From the NCBI GenBank assembly GCA_965119215.1, contig CBCPKK010000005.1:418490-482489 (forward strand): a stretch of DNA of 64,000 nucleotides. The letters are read 5' to 3'. Made by a program: the position numbers and the translations under genes. Positions 1 through 7,444 of this stretch are shown one piece after another. The notes below the pieces were generated by a model that had not been told where the DNA came from, did no database searches, and was given only the letters and a program-made list of their open reading frames with translations. How positions within the stretch are numbered: the stretch's first letter is position 1; every line of letters starts with the position of its first letter. The DNA is from Buttiauxella sp965119215. GTDB lineage: Bacteria > Pseudomonadota > Gammaproteobacteria > Enterobacterales > Enterobacteriaceae.

Positions 1-547
1 GACGGCGCAGGGTATTCGCAACAGCGATGCGCTGGCGCTACAGCGTAACAGCAGCGTCGAATTAGATTATCAACAGGTGAACCCGTTTGCCTTTCTGGAA
101 CCGACCTCCCCACACATTGTGAGCGAGGAAGAACAGCGGCCGATTGAGTTTTCGCAGCTTTCTGCGGGCCTTGAAGCGCTTTCAGCGCATGCTGACTGGC
201 TACAGGTTGAAGGGGCGGGCGGCTGGTTTACGCCACTTTCTGCCAGGACAACGTTTGCTGACTGGGTGATTACAGAACAGCTGCCAGTTATCCTGGTTGT
301 CGGGATAAAACTGGGCTGTATCAATCACGCGATGTTAACCGCGCATGCAGTACAAAACGCAGGGCTGCGTCTGGCAGGCTGGATTGCTAACGACGTTCAA
401 CCCACGGGTAAGCGTCACGCAGAGTACATCGCAACGTTGTGTGATGTTTTAAAAGCGCCGATGTTGGGGGAGATCCCTTTCTACCCGAATATTAATGAGC
501 AAACGGTTCTTGGCAACCATCTGGATATTTCTCTTCTTTCGGCTTAG
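1..547 (+). CDS. bioD: Dethiobiotin synthetase BioD, 3' part (5' end outside window)
   Basis: The reading frame is already open at base 2 and runs to TAG at 545-547, giving about 181 C-terminal residues of a protein that is about 225 residues in E. coli. BioD closes the ureido ring of dethiobiotin from 7,8-diaminononanoate, CO2 and ATP in the cytosol. Diagnostic stretches are SDALALQRNSS near the left edge, the VEGAGGWFTPLS nucleotide-binding motif and LPVILVVGIKLGCINHA. The N-terminal P-loop is cut off by the window. It is expected to be the last gene of bioBFCD; a hairpin follows the stop. The Met at 77 is internal and not the start. Confidence 0.96.
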   Translation, partial: TAQGIRNSDALALQRNSSVELDYQQVNPFAFLEPTSPHIVSEEEQRPIEFSQLSAGLEALSAHADWLQVEGAGGWFTPLSARTTFADWVITEQLPVILVVGIKLGCINHAMLTAHAVQNAGLRLAGWIANDVQPTGKRHAEYIATLCDVLKAPMLGEIPFYPNINEQTVLGNHLDISLLSA

Positions 548-575
548 TTCACAAATCCTCAGCACATTTCTGCAA

Positions 576-600
576 CGCCCGAAAACTCACTCGGGCGCTC
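576..600 (+). terminator. Probable terminator of the bio operon
   Basis: A perfect 7-bp stem (CGCCCGA at 576-582, TCGGGCG at 591-597) with an 8-nt loop starts about 30 bases after the bioD stop. It is followed by a pyrimidine-rich tail (CTCTTCCT) rather than a clean T-run, so termination may be partial. Confidence 0.55.
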
Positions 601-676
601 TTCCTGAAACCACCAACACTCAGAACTTCTTCTTGAAGTAAAAACCGACACGAGTAGATTACTGCTTAATTTTATG

Positions 677-690
677 TTGTCAGGTGACAA
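677..690. promoter_or_regulatory. Perfect 6+2+6 inverted repeat, possible autoregulatory operator of the downstream two-gene cassette
   Basis: TTGTCAGGTGACAA is a perfect inverted repeat (TTGTCA, 2-nt centre, TGACAA) ending 29 bases before the ATG at 720. A weak sigma-70-like promoter (TTGAAG at 633-638, TAGATT at 655-660, 16-bp spacer) would place the repeat just after the transcription start. Autorepression by the HTH-containing second gene product is an inference from how toxin-antitoxin operons usually work. Confidence 0.4.
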
Positions 691-719
691 CTTTATTGAG
701 AGTATGGACAGGAGATTTT

Positions 720-983
720 ATGAAGCGGCGTATTCACCCAAATAAGGACATTGAAGCAGCATTGAGTTATGCCGAATGTTTGGGGTGGCAAGTTCGTCCA
801 GGTGGTTCGCACTGCTGGGGAAAAATGTATTGTCCGTGGAACGACAAAGCCTGCCGCTGTGGTGAGTTTTGTATTAGCTGCATCTGGAGCACACCGCGCA
901 GCGCCTATAACCACGCACGGCAAATACGGCGTGTTGTTGATGGCTGTAGCCAGCAAAGCATACCGCCTGTCATCAGACATTAA
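720..983 (+). CDS. Small HicA-like protein, candidate toxin of a toxin-antitoxin pair
   Basis: An 87-residue protein. The ATG at 720 is chosen because GGAG lies at 711-714 with good spacing; the in-frame ATG at 684 has no such site. The N-terminus resembles a HicA-type double-stranded-RNA-binding fold: an amphipathic helix (residues 8-22), GW at 22-23, then GGSH at 28-31 with His31 where HicA toxins keep their catalytic His. Unlike classical HicA it has a Cys-rich centre (Cys32, 38, 45, 47, 51 and 54), perhaps a metal site, and a basic helix near 60-72. The gene for a DNA-binding partner starts 17 bases after the stop. I recognise the pair architecture, not a named family; toxin activity is inferred. 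Confidence 0.6.
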   Translation: MKRRIHPNKDIEAALSYAECLGWQVRPGGSHCWGKMYCPWNDKACRCGEFCISCIWSTPRSAYNHARQIRRVVDGCSQQSIPPVIRH

Positions 984-1000
984 GTTTCAAGGAGCAGAAC

Positions 1001-1519
1001 ATGTCAGAGTTTAGTTTCACATTGATTTTTACGTTGCCAGAAAAAGGCCAGGACCCTGCGCAATGGGTTGAAGCGTTGGGTGCACAAGGTTGTGATGACG
1101 CGCTGGTTGGCGTGGGTGTCACTGGGCGTATTGCACTGAATTTCATTCGTGAAGCGCAAGATGCGAAACAGGCCGTTGTTTCTGCAATCAAAGACGTTAA
1201 GCGCATTATTCCAGGTGCTGAATTGGTCGAGGTGATGCCCGATCTGGTTGGGTTAACGGACATTGCCGAGCTGCTGGGTTTCTCGCGGCAATACATGCGA
1301 AAAGTCATGGTGAGCCGGGAGGCTTTTCCGCAGCCGGTACATGACGGTAAAACCGCTATCTGGCATCTGGAACCGGTGTTGCGTTGGATGCGTGAGGCAG
1401 GGGTTTCAAAAGTACCTTTGCCGCTGGTGGAGCTATCGGCCATTACACGGCAATGCAATTTACAACGGGAACTTGCCGATCTCGATCCGAATGTACAGAA
1501 GCAACTGGGTAGGTTATGA
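1001..1519 (+). CDS. Two-domain DNA-binding protein, candidate antitoxin/autorepressor
   Basis: 172 residues; the start is preceded by AAGGAGCAG. Residues 1-75 form a compact alpha/beta domain: a strand FSFTLIFTLP, a turn GVGVTGRIALNF, then a helix around DAKQAVVSAIKDVKR. The layout recalls the degraded RNase-H-like fold of HicB antitoxins. Residues about 80-130 look like an AlpA/MerR-type helix-turn-helix (LTDIAELLGFSRQYMRKVM) followed by a wing-like segment with HLEPVLRWM. The gene is 17 bases downstream of the HicA-like gene and probably co-transcribed with it. Expected roles are neutralising the small protein and repressing the operon at 677-690. No exact family name can be given from sequence alone. 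Confidence 0.62.
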   Translation: MSEFSFTLIFTLPEKGQDPAQWVEALGAQGCDDALVGVGVTGRIALNFIREAQDAKQAVVSAIKDVKRIIPGAELVEVMPDLVGLTDIAELLGFSRQYMRKVMVSREAFPQPVHDGKTAIWHLEPVLRWMREAGVSKVPLPLVELSAITRQCNLQRELADLDPNVQKQLGRL

Positions 1520-1551
1520 CGGCAAAATTCGGTGCGGGCATTTTTGCCGTC
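1518..1551. terminator. Hairpin between convergent genes, weak terminator candidate
   Basis: A 10-bp perfect stem (GACGGCAAAA at 1518-1527, TTTTGCCGTC at 1542-1551) with a 14-nt loop spans the antitoxin stop codon and ends 14 bases before the convergent gene. No T-run follows on either strand beyond the stem bases, so intrinsic termination would be weak. Confidence 0.4.
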
Positions 1552-1564
1552 GTGTGGCACTCCA

Positions 1565-2275
1565 TCATGGATCTATCCAGTTAGAAACGAGCTTATCATC
1601 CAGCAGCGCGACGTTTCCCTGAGCCACATTACGGCCACGGTGAAGCAGGCAGAATCGGTCTGCAACGCGGCGAATAAACGACAATCGCTGCTCGACTAAC
1701 AGAATCGTCAGACCAAAGTCCCGGCTCAAGCGTCGAATGATATTACTTAAATCATTAATGAAACGCTGGCCGCTACCAAAAGTGGGTTCATCGAGGATCA
1801 GCAGTTTTGGTTCGGTCACTAACGCTCTGGCTAGCGCCAGTTGCTGCTGAAGATCGCCGGACAGCTCGCCGCCACGAACATGGCGCAGGCTATAGAGTTC
1901 AGGGAAAAGCTCATAAACCATGCCGGGTATAGAGCGTTTTTGTACATTCGCAGCCAGCAGCGCAATGTGCAGGTTTTCCTCAACGCTCAGTTGGGAAAAT
2001 ATTCGTCTGTCTTGTGCAACGTAGCTTATTCCCAGCGCCACCCGGCTTTCTATAGGCTGAGTGAGTAAATCTTGCGGTGGGTGGCCCGCCTCAAGCCAGG
2101 TAATGCTGCCACTGCGCACGGGTAAAAAACCCGTGATGCAGTTAACCAACGTTGTTTTGCCCATTCCGGGCGCGCCAAGAACACAGGTGCACTCACCGGG
2201 TGTCAGCTCAAGATCCAGATTCCACAGAATATGGCTTTCACCATAAAACTGATTAACAGCACGCAGACTCAACAT
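1565..2275 (-). CDS. Orphan ABC transporter ATPase resembling urea transporter subunit UrtE, partly degenerate
   Basis: 236 residues. The second in-frame ATG (2275) is preferred: AAGGAG sits 7 bases upstream and it aligns with the usual MLxLxxLNQYYG start of UrtE. The ATG at 2281 would be almost on top of the ribosome site. Resemblance to UrtE is clear: NQFYGESHIL at the start, YELFPELYSLR, and the order Walker A (GAPGMGKT, 34-41), signature (138-142), Walker B (LLILDEP, 158-164). Departures from the family: the signature reads LSGDL instead of LSGGQ and the D-loop region reads DEPTFGSGQ. No permease, second ATPase or binding protein gene is nearby, so it cannot form a transporter with its neighbours. 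It may be a relic of a lost urt operon or supply an ATPase to a distant one. Confidence 0.72.
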   Translation of the reverse strand: MLSLRAVNQFYGESHILWNLDLELTPGECTCVLGAPGMGKTTLVNCITGFLPVRSGSITWLEAGHPPQDLLTQPIESRVALGISYVAQDRRIFSQLSVEENLHIALLAANVQKRSIPGMVYELFPELYSLRHVRGGELSGDLQQQLALARALVTEPKLLILDEPTFGSGQRFINDLSNIIRRLSRDFGLTILLVEQRLSFIRRVADRFCLLHRGRNVAQGNVALLDDKLVSNWIDP

Positions 2276-2670
2276 CGGCATTCTCCTTCAGGCAGGGTTA
2301 ACAACGTAGTGCTATTTCTGCAACACGAGTATGGCGAGGTTAAACAGTGCAATTCTCTTGCCACTAACTGGGACGCGCGCCAGAACATAGCAACTTTGAG
2401 AAAAGACTCATGAAAAAGGATGAATCAACCTTCGTCCTCTACGACTCAAAAAAACGGGATGCACTTTGTCGGTGCCGGTTTTTGGTGTGTTTGGTGCAAA
2501 GCCGCAGTGCTGCTCCAGACAAATGCGTAATTCGTGAGCAGGATCATAAGAAATGCCCGGTCGCTTGCCGATAAAAAAAGACCAAAAATAATCGTGAAAA
2601 ATATTTTTGAGGCCCGGCACAGAGAATTTAGGGTTTTTTGCGGTGTGCGCTGCAAAAGGGCTGAGAGCAG

Positions 2671-2902
2671 TTATCCACTATTCCTGTGGATAACCATGTG
2701 CATTAGAGTTAGAAAACTCTCGGTAAGCGAGAGCGGGCGCGGGTTGTACGGGAATTGGCGCGAAACCAAACTTTCATAAATAACTGTTTAAAATTAACGA
2801 GTTGAATAAAATCAATCGTTGCAATAAAAGTGCCACAGATGTTCCTTACGCTTTTATGACACTGCTTGACAAATGTTAAAAGGTAAAAAAATCTGGGGAT
2901 AA
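2671..2902. promoter_or_regulatory. Three DnaA-box-like sites upstream of uvrB
   Basis: TTATCCACT (2671-2679, 8/9) and TGTGGATAA (2685-2693, 9/9 on the opposite strand) form an inverted pair 5 bases apart. A third, TGGGGATAA (2894-2902, 8/9), lies nearer uvrB. DnaA binding in the far-upstream uvrB promoter region is known in E. coli, so function is plausible. The rest of the 816-base gap 2276-3091 shows only short out-of-frame ORFs, a 6-bp hairpin at 2717-2733 and the uvrB promoters. Confidence 0.6.
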
Positions 2903-2994
2903 CCATTTTGGTCAGCTGAAATATCTGACAGTAGAGTATTTTACCGGCTAACCCGACGGCAAAATGGGTATCTATCATAAACACAACGGTAAGG

Positions 2995-3050
2995 AACTGG
3001 TTTTTCATCCAGTATAATTTTCTGGCAAAATTTCCTGTGCCGAGTAAAAT
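2995..3050 (+). promoter_or_regulatory. uvrB promoters with LexA (SOS) box
   Basis: AACTGGTTTTTCATCCAGTA (2995-3014) closely matches the E. coli uvrB LexA box, with CTGG in place of CTGT. It overlaps a perfect -10 TATAAT (3013-3018), so LexA binding would block this promoter. A second promoter follows, with -35 CTGGCA (3022-3027), a 17-bp spacer and -10 TAAAAT (3045-3050), matching the LexA-independent proximal promoter of E. coli. Confidence 0.82.
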
Positions 3051-3091
3051 TATCCTCCGGCCCGCTCGTTTCTCCATCAGGTAGCCTCTTC

Positions 3092-5107
3092 ATGAGTAAA
3101 GCGTTCAAATTAAATTCAGCATTCAAACCTTCTGGCGACCAGCCCGAGGCCATTCGCCGCCTTAAAGAGGGCCTGCAAGACGGGCTTGCACATCAGACTT
3201 TGCTGGGTGTGACTGGCTCCGGTAAAACCTTTACCGTGGCGAACGTGATTGCTGATTTGCAACGCCCCACTATGGTGCTGGCACCGAACAAAACCCTCGC
3301 GGCGCAGTTATACGGCGAGATGAAAGAGTTCTTTCCTGATAACGCGGTAGAGTTCTTTGTTTCGTATTACGACTACTACCAGCCAGAAGCCTACGTGCCA
3401 AGCTCCGATACCTTTATCGAAAAAGATTCCTCGGTGAACGAGCACATCGAGCAGATGCGCCTTTCGGCGACTAAAGCCTTACTGGAAAGACGTGATGTGA
3501 TTGTGGTGGCTTCGGTATCGGCGATTTATGGCCTGGGCGACCCGGACCTGTACCTGAAGATGATGCTGCATCTCACCAAAGGGATGATCATCGACCAGCG
3601 TTCGATAATACGTCGCCTTACTGAGCTGCAATATGCTCGTAATGACCAGGCATTCCAGCGCGGTACTTTCCGTGTGCGTGGTGAAGTCATTGATATCTTC
3701 CCGGCAGAGTCAGACGACCTGGCGATACGTGTCGAACTGTTTGATGAAGAGGTGGAGCGGCTTTCGCTGTTTGACCCGCTAACCGGGCAAATCGACAACG
3801 TTATTCAGCGTTTCACCGTTTACCCTAAGTCGCACTACGTCACGCCGCGTGAACGTATTCTGCAAGCGATGGAAGAGATCAAAGTTGAACTTGCTGACCG
3901 TCGAAAAGTCCTGTTGGCGAACAACAAATTGCTTGAAGAGCAGCGTCTGGCGCAGCGTACCCAGTTTGATTTAGAGATGATGAACGAACTGGGTTACTGT
4001 TCTGGGGTAGAAAACTATTCGCGCTTTCTTTCTGGCCGTGGCCCAGGCGAGCCGCCGCCAACGCTGTTCGATTATCTGCCAGCAGACGGTTTGCTGGTGG
4101 TCGACGAATCCCACGTCACCATTCCGCAAATCGGCGGCATGTACAAAGGTGACCGGTCGCGTAAAGAAACGCTGGTGGAATATGGTTTCCGCCTGCCGTC
4201 AGCGCTCGACAACCGCCCGCTGAAATTTGAAGAATTTGAAGCGCTCGCTCCGCAAACTATTTATGTCTCGGCAACGCCAAGCAACTACGAGCTGGAAAAA
4301 TCTGGCGGCGATGTTGTCGATCAGGTCGTCAGGCCAACGGGTCTGCTGGACCCGCTCATTGAAGTGCGTCCGGTTGGCACTCAGGTTGACGATCTGCTTT
4401 CTGAAATCCGTAAGCGCGTCGAAGTTAACGAACGTGTTCTGGTCACCACGCTCACTAAGCGCATGGCCGAAGATTTGACGGAATATCTCGAAGAGCACGG
4501 CGAGCGGGTTCGTTATCTGCACTCAGACATCGATACCGTTGAACGTATGGAAATCATCCGTGATTTGCGTCTTGGCGAGTTCGACGTGCTGGTGGGTATC
4601 AACTTGCTACGTGAAGGCCTGGACATGCCTGAAGTGTCGCTGGTGGCGATTCTGGATGCTGATAAAGAGGGCTTCCTGCGTTCCGAACGCTCGTTGATTC
4701 AGACCATTGGCCGTGCGGCACGTAATATCAACGGTAAAGCCATTCTGTATGGCGACAAAATTACCGCCTCAATGGCGAAAGCGATTAGCGAAACGGAACG
4801 CCGCCGTGAGAAGCAACAGAGCTATAACGAAGAAAACGGTATTACGCCGCAAGGGCTGAACAAGAAAGTTGTGGATGTTCTTCAGCTTGGCGAAGGGATG
4901 GCGAAAACCAAAGGCCGAATGAAGAGCAAAGCGCGCAGCGTGATTGAAGATGATGAAATCATTCTGACGCCGAAAGCTCTGCAACAGAAAATCCATCAGC
5001 TCGAAGGCAAGATGCAGGAACATGCGCAGAATCTGGAGTTTGAAGAAGCCGCGCAGATTCGTGACCAGCTTCATCAGTTACGGCAGTTATTTATTGCGAC
5101 ATCGTAG
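3092..5107 (+). CDS. uvrB: Excinuclease ABC subunit B
   Basis: 671 residues, about the usual length (673 in E. coli). UvrB is the damage-verifying helicase-like subunit of nucleotide excision repair: UvrA2B loads it and UvrC then incises. Walker A GVTGSGKT is at residues 39-46. The beta-hairpin tyrosines (SYYDYYQPEAYVP), the DESH Walker B, VSATPSNYE and QTIGRAARN helicase motifs are present, and a C-terminal UVR/UvrC-binding coiled coil (LEGKMQEHAQNLEFEEAAQIRDQLHQLR) ends the protein. It stands alone behind a LexA-controlled promoter. The linker before the UVR domain differs most from E. coli, as expected. Confidence 0.99.
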   Translation: MSKAFKLNSAFKPSGDQPEAIRRLKEGLQDGLAHQTLLGVTGSGKTFTVANVIADLQRPTMVLAPNKTLAAQLYGEMKEFFPDNAVEFFVSYYDYYQPEAYVPSSDTFIEKDSSVNEHIEQMRLSATKALLERRDVIVVASVSAIYGLGDPDLYLKMMLHLTKGMIIDQRSIIRRLTELQYARNDQAFQRGTFRVRGEVIDIFPAESDDLAIRVELFDEEVERLSLFDPLTGQIDNVIQRFTVYPKSHYVTPRERILQAMEEIKVELADRRKVLLANNKLLEEQRLAQRTQFDLEMMNELGYCSGVENYSRFLSGRGPGEPPPTLFDYLPADGLLVVDESHVTIPQIGGMYKGDRSRKETLVEYGFRLPSALDNRPLKFEEFEALAPQTIYVSATPSNYELEKSGGDVVDQVVRPTGLLDPLIEVRPVGTQVDDLLSEIRKRVEVNERVLVTTLTKRMAEDLTEYLEEHGERVRYLHSDIDTVERMEIIRDLRLGEFDVLVGINLLREGLDMPEVSLVAILDADKEGFLRSERSLIQTIGRAARNINGKAILYGDKITASMAKAISETERRREKQQSYNEENGITPQGLNKKVVDVLQLGEGMAKTKGRMKSKARSVIEDDEIILTPKALQQKIHQLEGKMQEHAQNLEFEEAAQIRDQLHQLRQLFIATS

Positions 5108-5120
5108 TTCATTTCAAACC

Positions 5121-5195
5121 GGCGGATGTCGCTTGCGCTAATCCGCCCTACGAAAAACGGTTTTGTAGGTCGGGCTAGCGTAAGCGACACCCGAC
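5121..5195. repeat. REP-pair (BIME-like) inverted repeat between uvrB and ybhK
   Basis: Two palindromic units in opposite orientation: 5121-5151 (core GGATGTCGCTTGCGCTAATCC) and 5165-5195 (core GGGCTAGCGTAAGCGACACCC), each flanked by CCTAC/GTAGG. Together they can fold into a long stem between convergent genes and may stabilise or terminate both mRNAs. A second copy of the same family is at 38431-38503. Confidence 0.78.
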
Positions 5196-5201
5196 AAAGC
5201 G

Positions 5202-6110
5202 TTACCCCAATTGCTGAATAGCTTTTTCCAACGCCTGACGAAGCAATAGCCTGTCGTGACGATAACGAATGTCGTTAGCTTCCAGCGGTTCCTGAATCAC
5301 CACACGGTCGGTAATTTCAGAAACATCAACCTGCGGGCCAACCACCACCGCATCAACAATACGCTTACCTACGCGCTGTTCCATTATGTCTAATGTTTGC
5401 CCAAGCGACAGGCTGGCTGCGGCGGTACTCAGCTCTTTACCCAGATTACCGATAAAAACGACCGGTGCTGGGGTACGGCGCAAGGCTTGATCCATATCCT
5501 CAAGCAGCAGTATTGGCATCAGGCTGGTGTAAAAACTCCCGGGGCCAATCAGAATCAAATCCGCTTCGGCAATGGCCTGCACCGCTTCGCGTGTGGCGTG
5601 CGCTTTAGGGTAAAGCGACAACTCCTGCGGCGGCGAGGAAAGCTGGTCGATATCCACTTCACCGTAAATAAAATGGCCGTCTGCATCTGTTGCCATCAAA
5701 TCGACCGGCTGTTCGGACATTGGGATCAGAAATGCATCCACTTTTAGCAGGTTGCGAATAAGATTGATGGCCTCTAAAGGCCGTACGCTCAGGTGATCCA
5801 GCGCCTTTAACATCATGTTTCCTAGGTTATGCCCCGAAAGTTCACCATTACCGCCAAAACGATACTCAAACATGGCCGAGGCAACGCTTTGTTCAGTAAT
5901 TAACTGGTTTAAACAGTTGCGCATATCACCCCAGGCAATGCCCCCTTCAGAGCGACGGATTCGCCCTGTGGAACCGCCGTTATCAGTGGTGGTAACAATG
6001 CCGGTTAAACGTGAACCCAAAGAGGAGAGGGATGACATGACCCTGCCCAGACCGTGCCCACCGCCAAGGGCGACCACCCGGTCCAAATCCGCAAACGTAC
6101 GATTGCGCAT
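5202..6110 (-). CDS. ybhK: YvcK/CofD-family protein YbhK (putative gluconeogenesis factor)
   Basis: 302 residues, full length, with AAGGAATAG before the ATG. The family shares the CofD (2-phospho-L-lactate transferase) fold. B. subtilis YvcK is needed for growth on gluconeogenic carbon and for normal cell shape, and binds UDP-sugars; the enzymatic role in enterobacteria is unclear. The glycine-rich start (VVALGGGHGLGRVMSSL), TTTDNGGSTGRIR, GDMRNCLNQL, SGHNLGNMML and LILIGPGSFYTSL are family hallmarks. It is divergent from moaA and convergent with uvrB, as in E. coli. Confidence 0.95.
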   Translation of the reverse strand: MRNRTFADLDRVVALGGGHGLGRVMSSLSSLGSRLTGIVTTTDNGGSTGRIRRSEGGIAWGDMRNCLNQLITEQSVASAMFEYRFGGNGELSGHNLGNMMLKALDHLSVRPLEAINLIRNLLKVDAFLIPMSEQPVDLMATDADGHFIYGEVDIDQLSSPPQELSLYPKAHATREAVQAIAEADLILIGPGSFYTSLMPILLLEDMDQALRRTPAPVVFIGNLGKELSTAAASLSLGQTLDIMEQRVGKRIVDAVVVGPQVDVSEITDRVVIQEPLEANDIRYRHDRLLLRQALEKAIQQLG

Positions 6111-6185
6111 AACTATTCCTTATGACGAACTATCGAAATAAGGTAGCGCAAAAGATCTTTAAATACGATTCAGCATCCGGCGTTA

Positions 6186-6199
6186 ATGATGTATATCAA
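6186..6199. promoter_or_regulatory. FNR-like site upstream of moaA
   Basis: ATGATGTATATCAA matches the FNR consensus TTGAT-N4-ATCAA at 9 of 10 positions, 246 bases before the moaA ATG and 76 bases after (upstream of) the ybhK ATG on the other strand. Anaerobic induction would fit use of the cofactor by anaerobic reductases. Assignment to moaA rather than ybhK is inferred. Confidence 0.5.
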
Positions 6200-6248
6200 A
6201 GCAAAAGTTCGCTTTTCGCGTAGTCTGTGGTGAAATTGAGCGATTAGC

Positions 6249-6274
6249 TCGCTATATATATACTTATATAACGA
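6249..6274. promoter_or_regulatory. ModE (molybdate regulator) binding site
   Basis: TCGCTATATA (6249-6258), a 6-bp spacer, then TATATAACGA (6265-6274) gives the inverted repeat recognised by ModE-molybdate, and it lies where the E. coli moa operon has its ModE site. In E. coli ModE activates moa when molybdate is available. Confidence 0.82.
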
Positions 6275-6324
6275 AAGCTGCTATGGCGAATAATGTCATC
6301 ACGCGCTACTATCGCTCTAACACA

Positions 6325-6431
6325 CACTAAGCCTCAGAGCCTAAGTCGAAAGATACGGTGCTTTGGCCGTGACCTTGAGTCACCAGGGTGCAGAAAGAAA
6401 TGCCTGCATCTCCCGTATTTGGAAGGTGTAC
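6325..6431 (+). promoter_or_regulatory. Molybdenum-cofactor (Moco) riboswitch in the moaA leader
   Basis: The leader contains the conserved parts of the Moco RNA motif: GCCTCAGAGCC (from about 6331), GTGCTTTGGCCGTGACCT (6358-6375), and the GGTGCAGAAAGAAATGCC module (6389-6406), followed by GCATCTCC and the moaA ribosome site. The GGTGCA/TGCCTGCATC pairing next to the start suggests translational repression of moaA when cofactor is plentiful, as established for E. coli. Exact 5' boundary is estimated. Confidence 0.88.
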
Positions 6432-7421
6432 ATGGCTACCCAACTTACCGATGCTTTCGCTCGTAAGTTTTTTTACCTGCGTCTGTCTATTACCGACGTT
6501 TGCAATTTCCGTTGCAACTATTGCCTGCCCGATGGCTACAAGCCTCACGGTGTGGCAAATAAAAGTTTTCTTAACGTCGATGAAATTCGTCGCGTCACGC
6601 GCGCATTTGCGGCCCTCGGTACTGAAAAAGTACGCCTGACGGGCGGCGAACCCTCTTTGCGTAAAGACTTCACTGACATCATCGCGGCTGTGCGCGAAAA
6701 CCCAGGTATCCGCCAGATTGCGGTCACTACCAACGGTTATCGCCTGGCGCGTGATATTCAGCAATGGCGTGATGCCGGGCTGACGGCGGTGAATGTCAGC
6801 GTCGACAGCCTCGACGCGCGCCAGTTTCATGCGATTACCGGGCAGGATAAATTCCGCCAGGTGATGGACGGCATTGATGCCGCTTTTGCCGCAGGCTTTG
6901 AGCGCGTAAAAGTGAACACTGTGCTGATGCGTGGCGTGAATCACCACGAACTCGATACCTTCCTTGCGTGGATAAAACCGCGTCCTGTCCAGCTGCGTTT
7001 TATCGAACTGATGGAAACCGGCGACGGCGGCGAACTGTTCCGCAAACATCACATTTCCGGCAAAGTCATTCGCGACCAGTTGCTGGCTCGCGGTTGGGTT
7101 CACCAGCTCCGCAGCCGTAGCGATGGCCCGGCGCAAGTATTCTGCCATCCAGATTATCAGGGCGAAATCGGCCTGATCATGCCGTATGAAAAAGACTTTT
7201 GCGCCAGCTGTAACCGCCTGCGCGTGTCGTCGGTGGGCAACTTGCACCTGTGTTTATTTGGTGAGCAGGGCATTTCTTTGCGTGATTTGCTGGCAGATGA
7301 CGGGCAAATCGACGAGCTTGAAGCGCGAATTGCCGAAGCCTTAACACACAAAAAACAAACCCATTTCCTGCACGACGGTGAAACCGGCATCACCCAGAAT
7401 CTGTCCTACATCGGCGGATAA
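6432..7421 (+). CDS. moaA: GTP 3',8-cyclase MoaA
   Basis: 329 residues from the ATG at 6432, identical in length to E. coli MoaA; upstream in-frame starts lie in the riboswitch. MoaA is a radical SAM enzyme that with MoaC converts GTP to cyclic pyranopterin monophosphate, the first step of molybdopterin synthesis. The N-terminal 4Fe-4S ligands are Cys24, Cys28 and Cys31 (CNFRCNYC). LTGGEPSLRKD binds SAM, the second cluster is ligated by FCASCNRLRVSS...CLF, and the chain ends with the required Gly-Gly. It is first in moaABCDE. Confidence 0.99.
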   Translation: MATQLTDAFARKFFYLRLSITDVCNFRCNYCLPDGYKPHGVANKSFLNVDEIRRVTRAFAALGTEKVRLTGGEPSLRKDFTDIIAAVRENPGIRQIAVTTNGYRLARDIQQWRDAGLTAVNVSVDSLDARQFHAITGQDKFRQVMDGIDAAFAAGFERVKVNTVLMRGVNHHELDTFLAWIKPRPVQLRFIELMETGDGGELFRKHHISGKVIRDQLLARGWVHQLRSRSDGPAQVFCHPDYQGEIGLIMPYEKDFCASCNRLRVSSVGNLHLCLFGEQGISLRDLLADDGQIDELEARIAEALTHKKQTHFLHDGETGITQNLSYIGG

Positions 7422-7444
7422 ACCAGATAAAAAGGAAGATATTC

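Noticed and set aside
684..719. Upstream ATG extension of the HicA-like gene
   Set aside because: The start at 684 lies in the palindrome/promoter region and has no ribosome site, whereas the ATG at 720 has GGAG at the right distance.
2717..2733. CTCTCG/CGAGAG hairpin
   Set aside because: Six-base stem without T-run and with no gene to terminate; not significant by itself.
2408..2779. Short overlapping ORFs in the uvrB upstream region
   Set aside because: 60 to 81 codons, on both strands, no ribosome sites or homology; the region holds DnaA boxes and promoters.
6327..7247. 306-codon open frame antisense to moaA
   Set aside because: Entirely covered by a certain gene; no ribosome site and no family resemblance. 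Long antisense frames are common in genes with this codon use.
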